IMG/VR virus record: IMGVR_UViG_3300032070_000027
Location: 1 to 25,611 of that record
Direction: 5' to 3' (one strand)
DNA from: a virus
DNA: 25,611 nt
Both the position numbers and the translations under genes were made by a program. How positions within the stretch are numbered: position 1 is the stretch's first letter; each line of letters begins with the position of its first letter. The notes under the pieces were generated by a model. The model was given only the letters and a program-made list of their open reading frames with translations. It ran no database searches and was not told where the DNA came from. This document shows, one piece after another, positions 7,723 to 14,673 of this stretch.

Positions 7723-9099
7723 TTATGCCAGGTAGTCCGTCGCCTGGAGGTTGACGAGCTCGATATAGGGCCGCACGTAGGCGGTCATGCCCGCCGGGCC
7801 CGTCGCGGCCTGCTCCGCCTCCAGCGTGATCACCGTGCTCATCGCGTCGGCGAGCGGGGCCGCCGGGGGCTCCACGAACTTCAACCGCGGGAACCCGAGG
7901 ACGAGGCTGTATTTGACCCCGCCCCCCGCGTTGATGGTCGAGGTGAACGTCACGGTGAGCTTCTGGGCCGCCTTGGCGTTGAACGACGCGAGGTACGCGA
8001 GGTTGGCCGGCGACGTCCGCGGGATCGTGAGCTTGACGCTCATCTTGAACGCCTTGGCGTCCTGCGCCTGGATGATCCCCTCGTCCCCCGCCGCGTGATA
8101 GGCGTCGAGAGTCCTCTCGTAGTCAATGTCGACGTCGCTTATCTGCAGAACGTCCCCGATCGCCAGGGCCCCGCCCCCCTGGAGGTTCATCCAGATCGCC
8201 CCATGCCCGAACCTGACGATGTTCGCCGTGTCCACATAGGTCAGGGCGTCCATCTCCGTCGCCCCGTTGACGCCCCCGTCGACGCAGTGGTTCCCCCTGA
8301 GCGATATCGTGCCCTTGAGCAATCCTTTGGCGATCTTCAGCGAGAGCTTAAACGGTACGCATGACGGGACCTCCCGGACCACTCCGGGACGTTCGACGGC
8401 GAACGTGAAGAACTTGTCGATATAGTCGGCCCAGGTGAAGACGTGCTTCATGGCCACCCCGACGCCCGTCGAATCGGACACGTAATTCAGGGATCCCGTG
8501 AGGTCCGTCTCCGCATAGCCGCAAAGGACCGAGATATCGAGCGCATGGTTCGTCCCCGTCGCGAACAGGAGGGAACACGTGGTGGTAGTGACCCCGAGAG
8601 TGAACTTGTTGGTCGTGGGGTTGTAGGTGCAGGCCCAAACTAGGGTCTTACCCTGGATGGCATTGAGGGCGAGCGCGATGGCCGTGGCTAAGGTCGCGCC
8701 CGTGTATGTGCCTGCCGGCACAGTCGCCGTTAATTCGGGGGGTGTGTCTGAGCCCTCTTTCACGTTGACCTTGTCGTTGACCCCCGTTACGACCTCGAAC
8801 ACGGGCGTCGGGGCCCCGGCCACGCCGAAGAGGCCCGCGACGAGGGACCCCAGAGGGCCGGGGTCGTACCGCATCGCGAACTCGGGCGAGAAGTCGACCG
8901 GCTCGATGAGCCCCAGATCTCCGTCGAGCGGCATTATGGCATCGATGTCGTCGCGGGCCTCATAGGCCCGCTTGGGGGACGGGTTCCCGTCGTTCTCAAT
9001 CAGGATCCCTTTCACGATCGGAAGGGCCGTGCCCCAAGTGCCCCCCTTTATCGCGCCTGCCGCGTAGAATCTCTTGCTTGGATAGATTGGTGTTGTCAT
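7723..9099 (-). CDS. Major tail tube protein
   Basis: 458 residues; the ATG at 9099 overlaps the stop of the preceding small gene (ATGA). It is beta-rich with few charged clusters and begins MTTPIYPSKRFYAAG. It has 'FSPEFAMRYDPGPLGSLV' around residue 70 and a C-terminal beta part with 'KLTVTFTSTINAGGG'. Residues ~105-215 look like an inserted domain with 'PAGTYTGATLATAIALALN' and 'YNPTTNKFTLGV', a pattern that also occurs in other phage tail and baseplate proteins. Length and position (after connector and terminator genes, before the chaperone) fit the tube protein that polymerises around the tape measure. It is longer than simple tube proteins, consistent with the insertion. Confidence 0.75.
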   Translation of the reverse strand: MTTPIYPSKRFYAAGAIKGGTWGTALPIVKGILIENDGNPSPKRAYEARDDIDAIMPLDGDLGLIEPVDFSPEFAMRYDPGPLGSLVAGLFGVAGAPTPVFEVVTGVNDKVNVKEGSDTPPELTATVPAGTYTGATLATAIALALNAIQGKTLVWACTYNPTTNKFTLGVTTTTCSLLFATGTNHALDISVLCGYAETDLTGSLNYVSDSTGVGVAMKHVFTWADYIDKFFTFAVERPGVVREVPSCVPFKLSLKIAKGLLKGTISLRGNHCVDGGVNGATEMDALTYVDTANIVRFGHGAIWMNLQGGGALAIGDVLQISDVDIDYERTLDAYHAAGDEGIIQAQDAKAFKMSVKLTIPRTSPANLAYLASFNAKAAQKLTVTFTSTINAGGGVKYSLVLGFPRLKFVEPPAAPLADAMSTVITLEAEQAATGPAGMTAYVRPYIELVNLQATDYLA

Positions 9100-9311
9100 G
9101 TTTGCCTCGTGCCGCTTTGTCTTGCGGCCTTCTCTTTCCTTTCGGGTTTAGGGGCCTGACCTTCCTCGAGCACCATCCTCGCCTGGCCCGTTCTCACCCA
9201 TGCGCCCACGACGGCCGGAGGGTATGCCCCCGCGTCGTGCTCCTTCCCTTTCTCAAGTCGCGGCCCCATGCGCGGGAAGGCCGAGTCCTGGAGCCATACG
9301 AATTTCGCCAT
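9096..9311 (-). CDS. Small phage protein, unknown (71 aa)
   Basis: 71 residues from the ATG at 9311, just downstream of the tail-completion gene; its stop overlaps the tail tube start (ATGA). The middle has a 'YPPAVVGAWVRTGQA' pattern that recurs in very small proteins of phage head-tail regions, and the C-terminus is a charged, probably disordered tail. The tight coupling on both sides argues that it is a real gene. Function is not known; a small structural or assembly role is only a guess from position. Confidence 0.6.
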   Translation of the reverse strand: MAKFVWLQDSAFPRMGPRLEKGKEHDAGAYPPAVVGAWVRTGQARMVLEEGQAPKPERKEKAARQSGTRQT

Positions 9312-9319
9312 GTTTCACC

Positions 9320-9748
9320 TCATGCAAGTTTTCTGAAATAGTCGGCCGTGAAGGCCAGCTTGGATATTAGATAATCCTCGAGATATTTCTGCGCGGATGC
9401 CTCCGAATTTAGCGCCAGCAGCGGATCGGAGTCGAGCGCCATGATCGCCGGGTCGTTGACCAGGTCGTCTTCGATTGCCTCTCTATCATCCAGAGCTCCC
9501 TTCCACGTCGCCCGGGCATCACGCTTCATCTTGTAGGCGATCCAGATCGCGATCTCCTCCCGCGGGTTCGCCAGATTGTCCATGCCGTAGCGGTTCTCTA
9601 TGACGCGACTCTCGATCCTGTACGCCTTGTGGATCACCGAATCCGGGACGTTGTCGAAGTCGAATACGGCTTTCGTCGCCGTGAAGCCCAGCGCGGCCAT
9701 CCGAGCCTCGACCGCCTCGATGATCGACCTAATCTTGCTTGTCGTCAT
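9320..9748 (-). CDS. Probable tail terminator/tail completion protein
   Basis: 142 residues from ATG 9748, 4 bases after the upstream stop. It begins with a helix (SKIRSIIEAVEARMAALGF), followed by strands and then acidic helices. This layout and its position between the connector gene and the tube genes match tail-completion (tail terminator) proteins, which cap the tail tube and join it to the head. There is no catalytic motif. The assignment is from position and size. Confidence 0.5.
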   Translation of the reverse strand: MTTSKIRSIIEAVEARMAALGFTATKAVFDFDNVPDSVIHKAYRIESRVIENRYGMDNLANPREEIAIWIAYKMKRDARATWKGALDDREAIEDDLVNDPAIMALDSDPLLALNSEASAQKYLEDYLISKLAFTADYFRKLA

Positions 9749-9752
9749 GCCG

Positions 9753-10448
9753 TCACCTGACCAGCGTCAGTTGGCCGAGCCCGCTTTCCTCGTCGGCCTC
9801 GATCGTCCCGCTCTCGTCCTCGTCGTATTTGATCTGGAGCGCCGCGAACCTCGCCGTGAACAAAGCGGCGTATTTCTCATACCGCTTCCACCAGACATCC
9901 TCTGGGTTCTTGGCGAAGTTGAAGAAGATCATCTCGAACGTCTTTATGATGACGAGCTCCCGGACCTGGGAGCCGTCGATCAGCATAGAGGGCCGCCTCC
10001 CCTTGTCCTTGATGAGCCGCTTGACGGTGCTGAAGGCCTCGGCGACCTGGCCGCTGTAGCTTGTCGTGCCAGCCCAGATTTCTTCCGCCAGGAGCGGAAA
10101 ATATGCCTTGAGGTCATTGTCCACGACATCACAGGCGAGCGGCGTGATGACGACGTCGAAAAAGAACGTCGCCCGATAGACGACCGTGTCGATTGTGTAG
10201 TTGATTTCGATGACGGCGTTCTCCCAGAGGTCCGCCGTCTTCGCCGCCTCGAGCAGGTAGGTCAAAGGTCCGGCGGTCTCGACCTTCATCGCGGCAGCCG
10301 GAAGGATTTCCGCGCCGTCGGGGTCGCGAATCGTGACGGTGGCTGAAGTCGGTTTGACGATCGTTCCGGCTAAGTAGACATTTGCCTCGATGGGGAAGGC
10401 CGCACCCCGGGGGGCCTGATCTTCTGCCAATTTCACGACATAGCTCAT
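9753..10448 (-). CDS. Head-tail connector/adaptor-like protein
   Basis: 231 residues; the ATG at 10448 overlaps the previous stop (ATGA). The N-terminal ~100 residues are a beta-sandwich-like domain ('ATVTIRDPDGAEILPA'). The C-terminal ~120 residues are helical, with 'LVIIKTFEMIFFNFA' and 'WWKRYEKYAALFTARF'. Helical proteins of this kind after the capsid gene are usually head-completion or adaptor proteins that bind the portal. The fused beta domain is less usual and might decorate the neck. The role is inferred from order and composition. Confidence 0.5.
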   Translation of the reverse strand: MSYVVKLAEDQAPRGAAFPIEANVYLAGTIVKPTSATVTIRDPDGAEILPAAAMKVETAGPLTYLLEAAKTADLWENAVIEINYTIDTVVYRATFFFDVVITPLACDVVDNDLKAYFPLLAEEIWAGTTSYSGQVAEAFSTVKRLIKDKGRRPSMLIDGSQVRELVIIKTFEMIFFNFAKNPEDVWWKRYEKYAALFTARFAALQIKYDEDESGTIEADEESGLGQLTLVR

Positions 10449-10768
10449 TTTCCGCGCTTCCTTTTCTTGTCCATCCCGAAAATCTGCTCTACCTTTTCTC
10501 TTTGCTCGCGGTCGGCCTTGTTCGCGTAAACCGGCGGTTCGGAATCCCCCTGAGATTTCTCCGGGATGACGGCAGGGGCCGGCGGACCGGCCCCCGCTTC
10601 TTTGGTTTCGCTTGCGGGTTCGGGTTCAACGATCAGGCATCCGAATTTGGATACCAACCGATCCGCATCCGCTTTCGAGCTCGTCGATCCCTTTCCGTGG
10701 GAGAAGTCAACGCCGCCCCTGTACCCCGTGAAGTCCGATCCTGGAAATTCAAGGATATAGATCGGCAT
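10445..10768 (-). CDS. Small phage protein with glycine-rich start (107 aa)
   Basis: 107 residues from the ATG at 10768. Residues ~12-45 hold 'YRGGVDFSHGKGSTSSKA' followed by a short beta strand (FGCLIVEP), and the rest is low-complexity Pro/Glu/Ala and a basic C-terminus (KKRKRGK). The first half resembles short domains in small proteins of phage head-tail modules. The stop overlaps the start of the connector-like gene. No function can be assigned beyond a likely virion or assembly role. Confidence 0.55.
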   Translation of the reverse strand: MPIYILEFPGSDFTGYRGGVDFSHGKGSTSSKADADRLVSKFGCLIVEPEPASETKEAGAGPPAPAVIPEKSQGDSEPPVYANKADREQREKVEQIFGMDKKRKRGK

Positions 10769-10777
10769 CGCCCCTCC

Positions 10778-11134
10778 TTACTTCTCGACCGTGGTGACGA
10801 GGATCTCGTAGGTGATCGACTCGGTGCCGTGAACGGCGGTGGTCGAATACCGCACGTATTTCTTGGTTGCCCGGAACGGCAGTTCATAGAGGCCGACGGC
10901 TAAGAGGACGGGGAAAGAGGTGATCGTTGTGTAGCCGCTCGCGAGGGTGTCGCTTTCCTGGATGCTGATAGCGAGTGTGCCAGCTGTGGCCAGGGCCGTG
11001 ATGTTGACCACGGCCTTGACGAGGTTGGTCGGCCCGATGGGGATACCGGTTCCGTCCACTACGGCCGTGCCGGCCGCGCTGGCCCGGAGGACCAGCAACT
11101 CGTCCTTGATGATTGTGCTTTGTTCGTGACTCAT
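10778..11134 (-). CDS. Probable capsid decoration (cement) protein
   Basis: 118 residues from the ATG at 11134, preceded by TAAGGAGG overlapping the end of the capsid gene. The longer upstream frame is a shadow. The protein is almost entirely beta strand, alternating hydrophobic and Thr/Ser residues ('VKAVVNITALATAGTLAISI'), ending with a strand like ITYEILVTTVEK. Small all-beta proteins next to the major capsid gene are often decoration proteins; the Bordetella phage BPP-1 cement protein Bbp16 is a similar case. The exact family is uncertain. Confidence 0.55.
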   Translation of the reverse strand: MSHEQSTIIKDELLVLRASAAGTAVVDGTGIPIGPTNLVKAVVNITALATAGTLAISIQESDTLASGYTTITSFPVLLAVGLYELPFRATKKYVRYSTTAVHGTESITYEILVTTVEK

Positions 11135-11144
11135 GGTTTCCTCC

Positions 11145-12068
11145 TTACAGAATCCCAGTCTTTTTGGTGACGCCCACAAGCCTGGCCGCGCACCGGGGGT
11201 GGAACATGGCCATGCCGATCAGCCATTCCAGGCGGTACCGGTAGACCGGCTTCACGTCGATTTCCCCGAGGTCGACGCCTTCGGGCTCGCCGTTCTGGAG
11301 CCCGCTAACGTACTGGTCGATGCCGAACTTGAAGCCATAGGCCGATGCGCAGATGCCGGTGGACGTGCCGACGGTCTCGTCGAAGCCGAGGATGACGCTG
11401 CCCAGGTGGTCCTTGTCGACGATGCCGATGGGGATCCCGTTGAAGAGCCTGATCCGCTCGCCCCACTGGTTCTTGTCGATCTTGATGATGGTGCTCCCCT
11501 CATAGAGGGCATCGACCTGGCGGTCAAATGCCTTGCCCCACACGAGAAGATCCGGCGTTTCGTCGAGCGCGTCGATGAGCTGGAGGAGCTGATTCTTGGA
11601 GAGGTTCGCGCCCGCGGTTCCCGACCCGTCGGCGTAGATGATCTGGCCGCCGGCGATCCGCTTGTTGACGCCGTCGAACCCCTCTATGTCGGTCGCTTCG
11701 TCGCCGTCGAAGAACTCCTTCGAGAAGCGGAGCGCGGCCGCCTTGGACTGCATCATGATGTCGGTCGACCGTCGGGACGAGCCGTACATCTTGACGAGCG
11801 CCTTGTCCGTATCCATGTCCCCGCCCATGATCTTGATCTTCTCGGTCAAGGGCAGGAGGACGCCGACGCTCTCGCTGTACGCCTTGTTGATGCCGCGGAA
11901 TCCGATCCCGGGCAGAACGCTTTCCTGGTTGTAGGCCAGGGCGTTCCCCTGAATGCTCTTGAAAGGCAGGGCATCCAGGATGACGGAGGACTTGGCGAAC
12001 GTCTCGATGACGCCGCTCAGAATCGGGTCCTGCGTCTGCTTACTGTACTCAATTAGGGTTTGAGCCAT
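11145..12068 (-). CDS. Major capsid protein
   Basis: 307 residues with a strong ribosome site (AAGAGGAGA before ATG 12068), directly after the scaffold gene. It contains 'ALPFKSIQGNALAYNQ' near residue 33, a pattern typical of one family of HK97-fold major capsid proteins. It also has a helical region with 'DIMMQSKAAALRFSKEFFDG', an Asp/Glu-rich middle and a C-terminal beta part with YRYRLEWLIGMAMFHPR. Length, position and the separate scaffold gene all fit the shell protein. No protease gene is seen nearby, which fits assembly on a separate scaffold without an obvious maturation protease. Confidence 0.88.
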   Translation of the reverse strand: MAQTLIEYSKQTQDPILSGVIETFAKSSVILDALPFKSIQGNALAYNQESVLPGIGFRGINKAYSESVGVLLPLTEKIKIMGGDMDTDKALVKMYGSSRRSTDIMMQSKAAALRFSKEFFDGDEATDIEGFDGVNKRIAGGQIIYADGSGTAGANLSKNQLLQLIDALDETPDLLVWGKAFDRQVDALYEGSTIIKIDKNQWGERIRLFNGIPIGIVDKDHLGSVILGFDETVGTSTGICASAYGFKFGIDQYVSGLQNGEPEGVDLGEIDVKPVYRYRLEWLIGMAMFHPRCAARLVGVTKKTGIL

Positions 12069-12098
12069 GATTTTTTGTCTCCTCTTGGAGGCCCGGTA

Positions 12099-12737
12099 TT
12101 ATTTCTTCTTGCCTTCGAGCCCCCGAGTTATCCGGTCCAGAACGCTTTCGCCCGGGACCGGCTGTCCTAAAATTCCCTTGAGGTGCGGCTTGGGCGTCCC
12201 GGGAGGCGGCGTGCCGGCCTTCCCTGCCTCCTGGAAGAGGTGCGGTTTGATCTTCGCCAATGCCGCGACCGCCTCCTTCGCACCCTCCACGGTCTCCAGG
12301 TCGTCCGAGACCTTGATTCCAGCCCTGTCGACGGCCAGGACCACAAGGTCCGGGTCTATCGAGTCCAGGGCGATCGCCTCGTTCTTGATGGTCAGGTCCG
12401 CCAGCCTCTTCATGAAGCTGGCCAGGGCCTTCAGGTTCTCGGCTTTCGCACTCTCGGCCAGTTCCTTAAACTTGCCCTGTTCCTTCAGGGCCGCCTCTTT
12501 CGCCTCGGTCTCGGCCTTTTCCTTGGCCTCGAGCTTCAGGCGGTAGGATTTCGCCTCGGCGTTCGAGTCCCGCTTCGTCTTGAGCAGGTTGGCGATGGCG
12601 TCGGGGTCCTTCATCAGGGCCGCGATCGTCGAATCGAGTTCGGGCTTGGTTTCGCCCTCCTCTTTCTTCTCGCCCTCGGCCTTCTTGGCCGCGTCATCCG
12701 CCGCTTTCTTGACGGCGATTTCTTCTGGTGTAGGCAT
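12099..12737 (-). CDS. Capsid scaffolding protein
   Basis: 212 residues preceded by AGGAGG. Residues 1-110 are strongly charged and coiled-coil-like (long runs of Lys, Glu and Ala, for example 'AEAKSYRLKLEAKEKAETEA'). Residues ~120-180 hold a smaller helical domain with 'DPDLVVLAVDRAGIKVSDD'. The C-terminus is basic and Pro-rich, ending LEGKKK. This is the classical make-up of a phage scaffold: an elongated acidic coiled coil with a basic C-terminal tail that binds the shell protein. The capsid gene follows at once. Confidence 0.82.
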   Translation of the reverse strand: MPTPEEIAVKKAADDAAKKAEGEKKEEGETKPELDSTIAALMKDPDAIANLLKTKRDSNAEAKSYRLKLEAKEKAETEAKEAALKEQGKFKELAESAKAENLKALASFMKRLADLTIKNEAIALDSIDPDLVVLAVDRAGIKVSDDLETVEGAKEAVAALAKIKPHLFQEAGKAGTPPPGTPKPHLKGILGQPVPGESVLDRITRGLEGKKK

Positions 12738-12749
12738 CTTGCCCTCCTG

Positions 12750-13163
12750 TTATTTATTAGCTTTCCGCTTCGTGCGGATGAGCTTCGCTTTCTTCGATTC
12801 CCGCGTCCAGTTCTCCCATGCCTTCTTCGCGGCTGGAAGTGCGGGAACAATAAAATCTACCAATCTGACACACGCATCGCTGAAGTTTTTATGCTGAGCG
12901 ATGAACAGATAGTCGTACATATCATGTGATTGGTCATCGGTCGTATCATATCGACATTTGAGCCTTGACAGAATAAGTTCCAAGGCTTCATGCAGGATCG
13001 CGACGACGACGTCGTCCCATTCGGGCTGATCGGCCCCGACCTTGATCCTGGGGATATGGCCCTCTTCGGGCATCGCGTAGAACTCGCCGCCCGTCCCTTC
13101 GCGCAGGACGAGTTCGCAGTACTCGACGCCTACAGGAAAATGACCGACGATCTTTTGCTTCAT
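12750..13163 (-). CDS. Unknown head-region protein (137 aa)
   Basis: 137 residues from ATG 13163, immediately after the TAG of the preceding 47-codon gene. The N-terminal third is beta-like (YCELVLREG, PRIKVGADQPEW), and the middle is a helix with 'VVVAILHEALELILSRLK'. The C-terminus is basic (ending KKAKLIRTKRKANK). HEALE superficially resembles a zinc-peptidase HExxH but lacks the second histidine, so I do not call a protease. I do not recognise the family. Its coupled position between neck-type genes and the scaffold suggests a head-assembly role. Confidence 0.55.
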   Translation of the reverse strand: MKQKIVGHFPVGVEYCELVLREGTGGEFYAMPEEGHIPRIKVGADQPEWDDVVVAILHEALELILSRLKCRYDTTDDQSHDMYDYLFIAQHKNFSDACVRLVDFIVPALPAAKKAWENWTRESKKAKLIRTKRKANK

Positions 13164-13307
13164 CTATTTCTTCCTCGGCTTCTTGTGCCACTTGGCCGTC
13201 GCCTTTTTACGCGTGTTCATGGTCGCGTAGAAAACGGATGTTCCTCTCTTCCCATACCGCTTTGAGAAGCTGCGCCTGATTCTCTTCCCGACTTTTGTCA
13301 GCGGCAT
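13164..13307 (-). CDS. Tiny basic phage protein (47 aa)
   Basis: A 47-residue frame from ATG 13307. The start overlaps the previous TAA (TAATG) and the stop is directly followed by the next ATG, so it fits exactly between two genes. About a third of the residues are Lys or Arg (start MPLTKVGKRIRRSF, a YGKRGTSVFYATMN segment, end HKKPRKK). Short basic proteins with a 'YG..G..VFYA' pattern recur in phage head regions; their function is unknown, and DNA or RNA binding is a guess from charge. Confidence 0.7.
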   Translation of the reverse strand: MPLTKVGKRIRRSFSKRYGKRGTSVFYATMNTRKKATAKWHKKPRKK

Positions 13308-13789
13308 TATTTCCCCCTCGCCCCCTTCGCCAGCGCTAAAATTGGATCGTCGTAATATTTCTTAGTCAACTTCTGGACGGCCGACGGCGCGAGGTTCATG
13401 AATTCCCGTTGGGGCTGTTTCCCCGTGCCCGTCGTGTGGATCTGGGCGAGCATGTCCGAATTGGCCCCGCCCTTCTCACTGACCGATGAGACAAAAACTG
13501 CGCCGTGTCGCGCGTCCTTGACTTCAGTCTTGAGCGCCCCGAGCATTGTCCCAGAAAGCTTCAGGTTCGGCCTCCCTGTCGCTGTCATTCCCTTTTTCTT
13601 CTCGGCGTACTTCTTCGAGTACGGCTTGAAACTCCGGCCCATGTAGTCAAGCCCGCTCGACGTCTTGACGAGGATGATGTCCTTGATGTCCGCAACAATG
13701 CCTTCCATCGGCTTCGTGGAGGCCAAGAACGCCTCGATGGCGGCGAACTGGCGCTTCACCTCAGCGATCCCCGTGATCTTGATGCTCAT
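13307..13789 (-). CDS. Neck/tail-completion protein (HK97 gp10 / virion morphogenesis-like)
   Basis: 160 residues from ATG 13789, overlapping the previous stop (ATGA). The longer frame upstream is a shadow. It has a helical start (IKITGIAEVKRQF), a 'MGRSFKPYSKKYAEKKKG' segment, 'NLKLSGTMLGALKTEV' and a late 'TGKQPQREFMNL'. This pattern is typical of the phage virion morphogenesis and HK97 gp10-like families, which help join heads and tails. It is unusual here because it lies before the scaffold and capsid genes rather than after them. Family call from pattern only. Confidence 0.75.
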   Translation of the reverse strand: MSIKITGIAEVKRQFAAIEAFLASTKPMEGIVADIKDIILVKTSSGLDYMGRSFKPYSKKYAEKKKGMTATGRPNLKLSGTMLGALKTEVKDARHGAVFVSSVSEKGGANSDMLAQIHTTGTGKQPQREFMNLAPSAVQKLTKKYYDDPILALAKGARGK

Positions 13790-14196
13790 CCGCCACCCTC
13801 CCGCTCCTTGATGAGCTTCCGCAGATACGTTTCGACCTCGAACACGTCCATGTCGTAGATCTCCGGCGGGAGCTTGCCGTACTTCGCGTTCCACTCCTCC
13901 ATGATGTCCTTCAGGCCCTGTTCCGATGGCGAAATGTCGACGACGCTCCGGATCTCCGTGCCCTCCTCGCCCCTGAGCTTCACCAGGTCTGAGATTTCGG
14001 GAAGCTTGTCCATCGCATCGACCGGGACCAGGATGCAGTGGCAATCGTCTTCGCAGTACCGCGCAGAACTCCCAGGGAGGCCCCACTCGCTCGAGGCCCA
14101 CTCATCATGGGTCATCGGCTCCTGGTCGGCCGCGTCAACGCAGATCGGACACGGGTTCGACGACAGGATCACGTTCTGAAGCAGGACGTCGGCCAT
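13786..14196 (-). CDS. Minor head protein-like with Cys/His cluster
   Basis: 136 residues from ATG 14196; a GTG one codon earlier gives a GTGA overlap with the previous stop, so either start is possible. Residues ~16-56 hold NPCPIC, later YCEDDCHCILVP. The spacing of Cys-x2-Cys and a second Cys/His group resembles the zinc-binding end of MuF-type minor head proteins ('P.H..CRC'), but the large MuF domain is absent. Residues ~85-130 are helical and acidic. It may be a MuF remnant or a partner split off as a separate gene. Position just after the portal region supports a head role. Confidence 0.55.
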   Translation of the reverse strand: MADVLLQNVILSSNPCPICVDAADQEPMTHDEWASSEWGLPGSSARYCEDDCHCILVPVDAMDKLPEISDLVKLRGEEGTEIRSVVDISPSEQGLKDIMEEWNAKYGKLPPEIYDMDVFEVETYLRKLIKEREGGG

Positions 14197-14456
14197 CACC
14201 TGACCTCTTTCGTGTACGCCATAATATGGACACGGTTGATAAATCCTGCGACCTCACGCTTGATGGCCTTGTTGAGGGCCTCGCGTTCCATCGCCCACCG
14301 CGACAGTGGATTCTCGCGCATGGCCTTGATGGCCTCGGGGGTCGCCCCGGCCGCCTTGTTCTCAGCCACGAATATCCGCATCTTCGCCGCATACTGCTCA
14401 AGCAGGAACCGGACCTTCACCCGGAAGACCTCGAGCTGGGGATTCTTATCGGCCAT
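14196..14456 (-). CDS. Small helical head-region protein (86 aa)
   Basis: 86 residues from ATG 14456 (MADKNPQLEVFRVKV); the frame is open further upstream, but that part is a shadow of the neighbouring gene. Almost entirely helical and basic, with 'AYAAKM'-type repeats and an 'ENPLSRWAMEREALNKAIK' segment. It overlaps the previous gene by 11 bases and the next by one to four. It might be the N-terminal helical part of a minor head protein whose other pieces are the neighbouring small genes. No recognised family. Confidence 0.6.
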   Translation of the reverse strand: MADKNPQLEVFRVKVRFLLEQYAAKMRIFVAENKAAGATPEAIKAMRENPLSRWAMEREALNKAIKREVAGFINRVHIMAYTKEVR

Positions 14457-14673
14457 TGATGGACTCCCCGAGTTCAAGCCCGAGCTCCGCCGCTTCCTTG
14501 ACGCCCTCGAAAATGTCCCGCGCAAGCGCGTCCGCATACTCGGCCGCATAAGCCTTGCCGTCCTTACCGAGCAGCCGCGCCTCGTCCATCAGCCGGAACC
14601 TGAGCCCTGCGCGCTCCGCCATCCGGTTCTCGACCTTCTGGAGCTTGAGGACGTGGCCTTTGAGTTCGATCAC
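14446..14673 (-). CDS. Small helical protein after portal (75 aa)
   Basis: 75 residues starting at a GTG (14673) that overlaps the portal stop in a GTGA junction. The protein is helical and amphipathic, with RLMDEARLLGKDGKAYAAEYADAL and an acidic C-terminal helix. No family recognised. Tight coupling on both sides argues that it is real. Together with the two following small genes it fills the place where many phages carry one minor head protein gene. Confidence 0.6.
   Translation of the reverse strand: MIELKGHVLKLQKVENRMAERAGLRFRLMDEARLLGKDGKAYAAEYADALARDIFEGVKEAAELGLELGESINGR

Noticed and set aside
12990-13110. HEALE in the 137-residue protein as a zinc-peptidase (prohead protease) motif
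   Set aside because: The second histidine of HExxH is missing and no third ligand is apparent.
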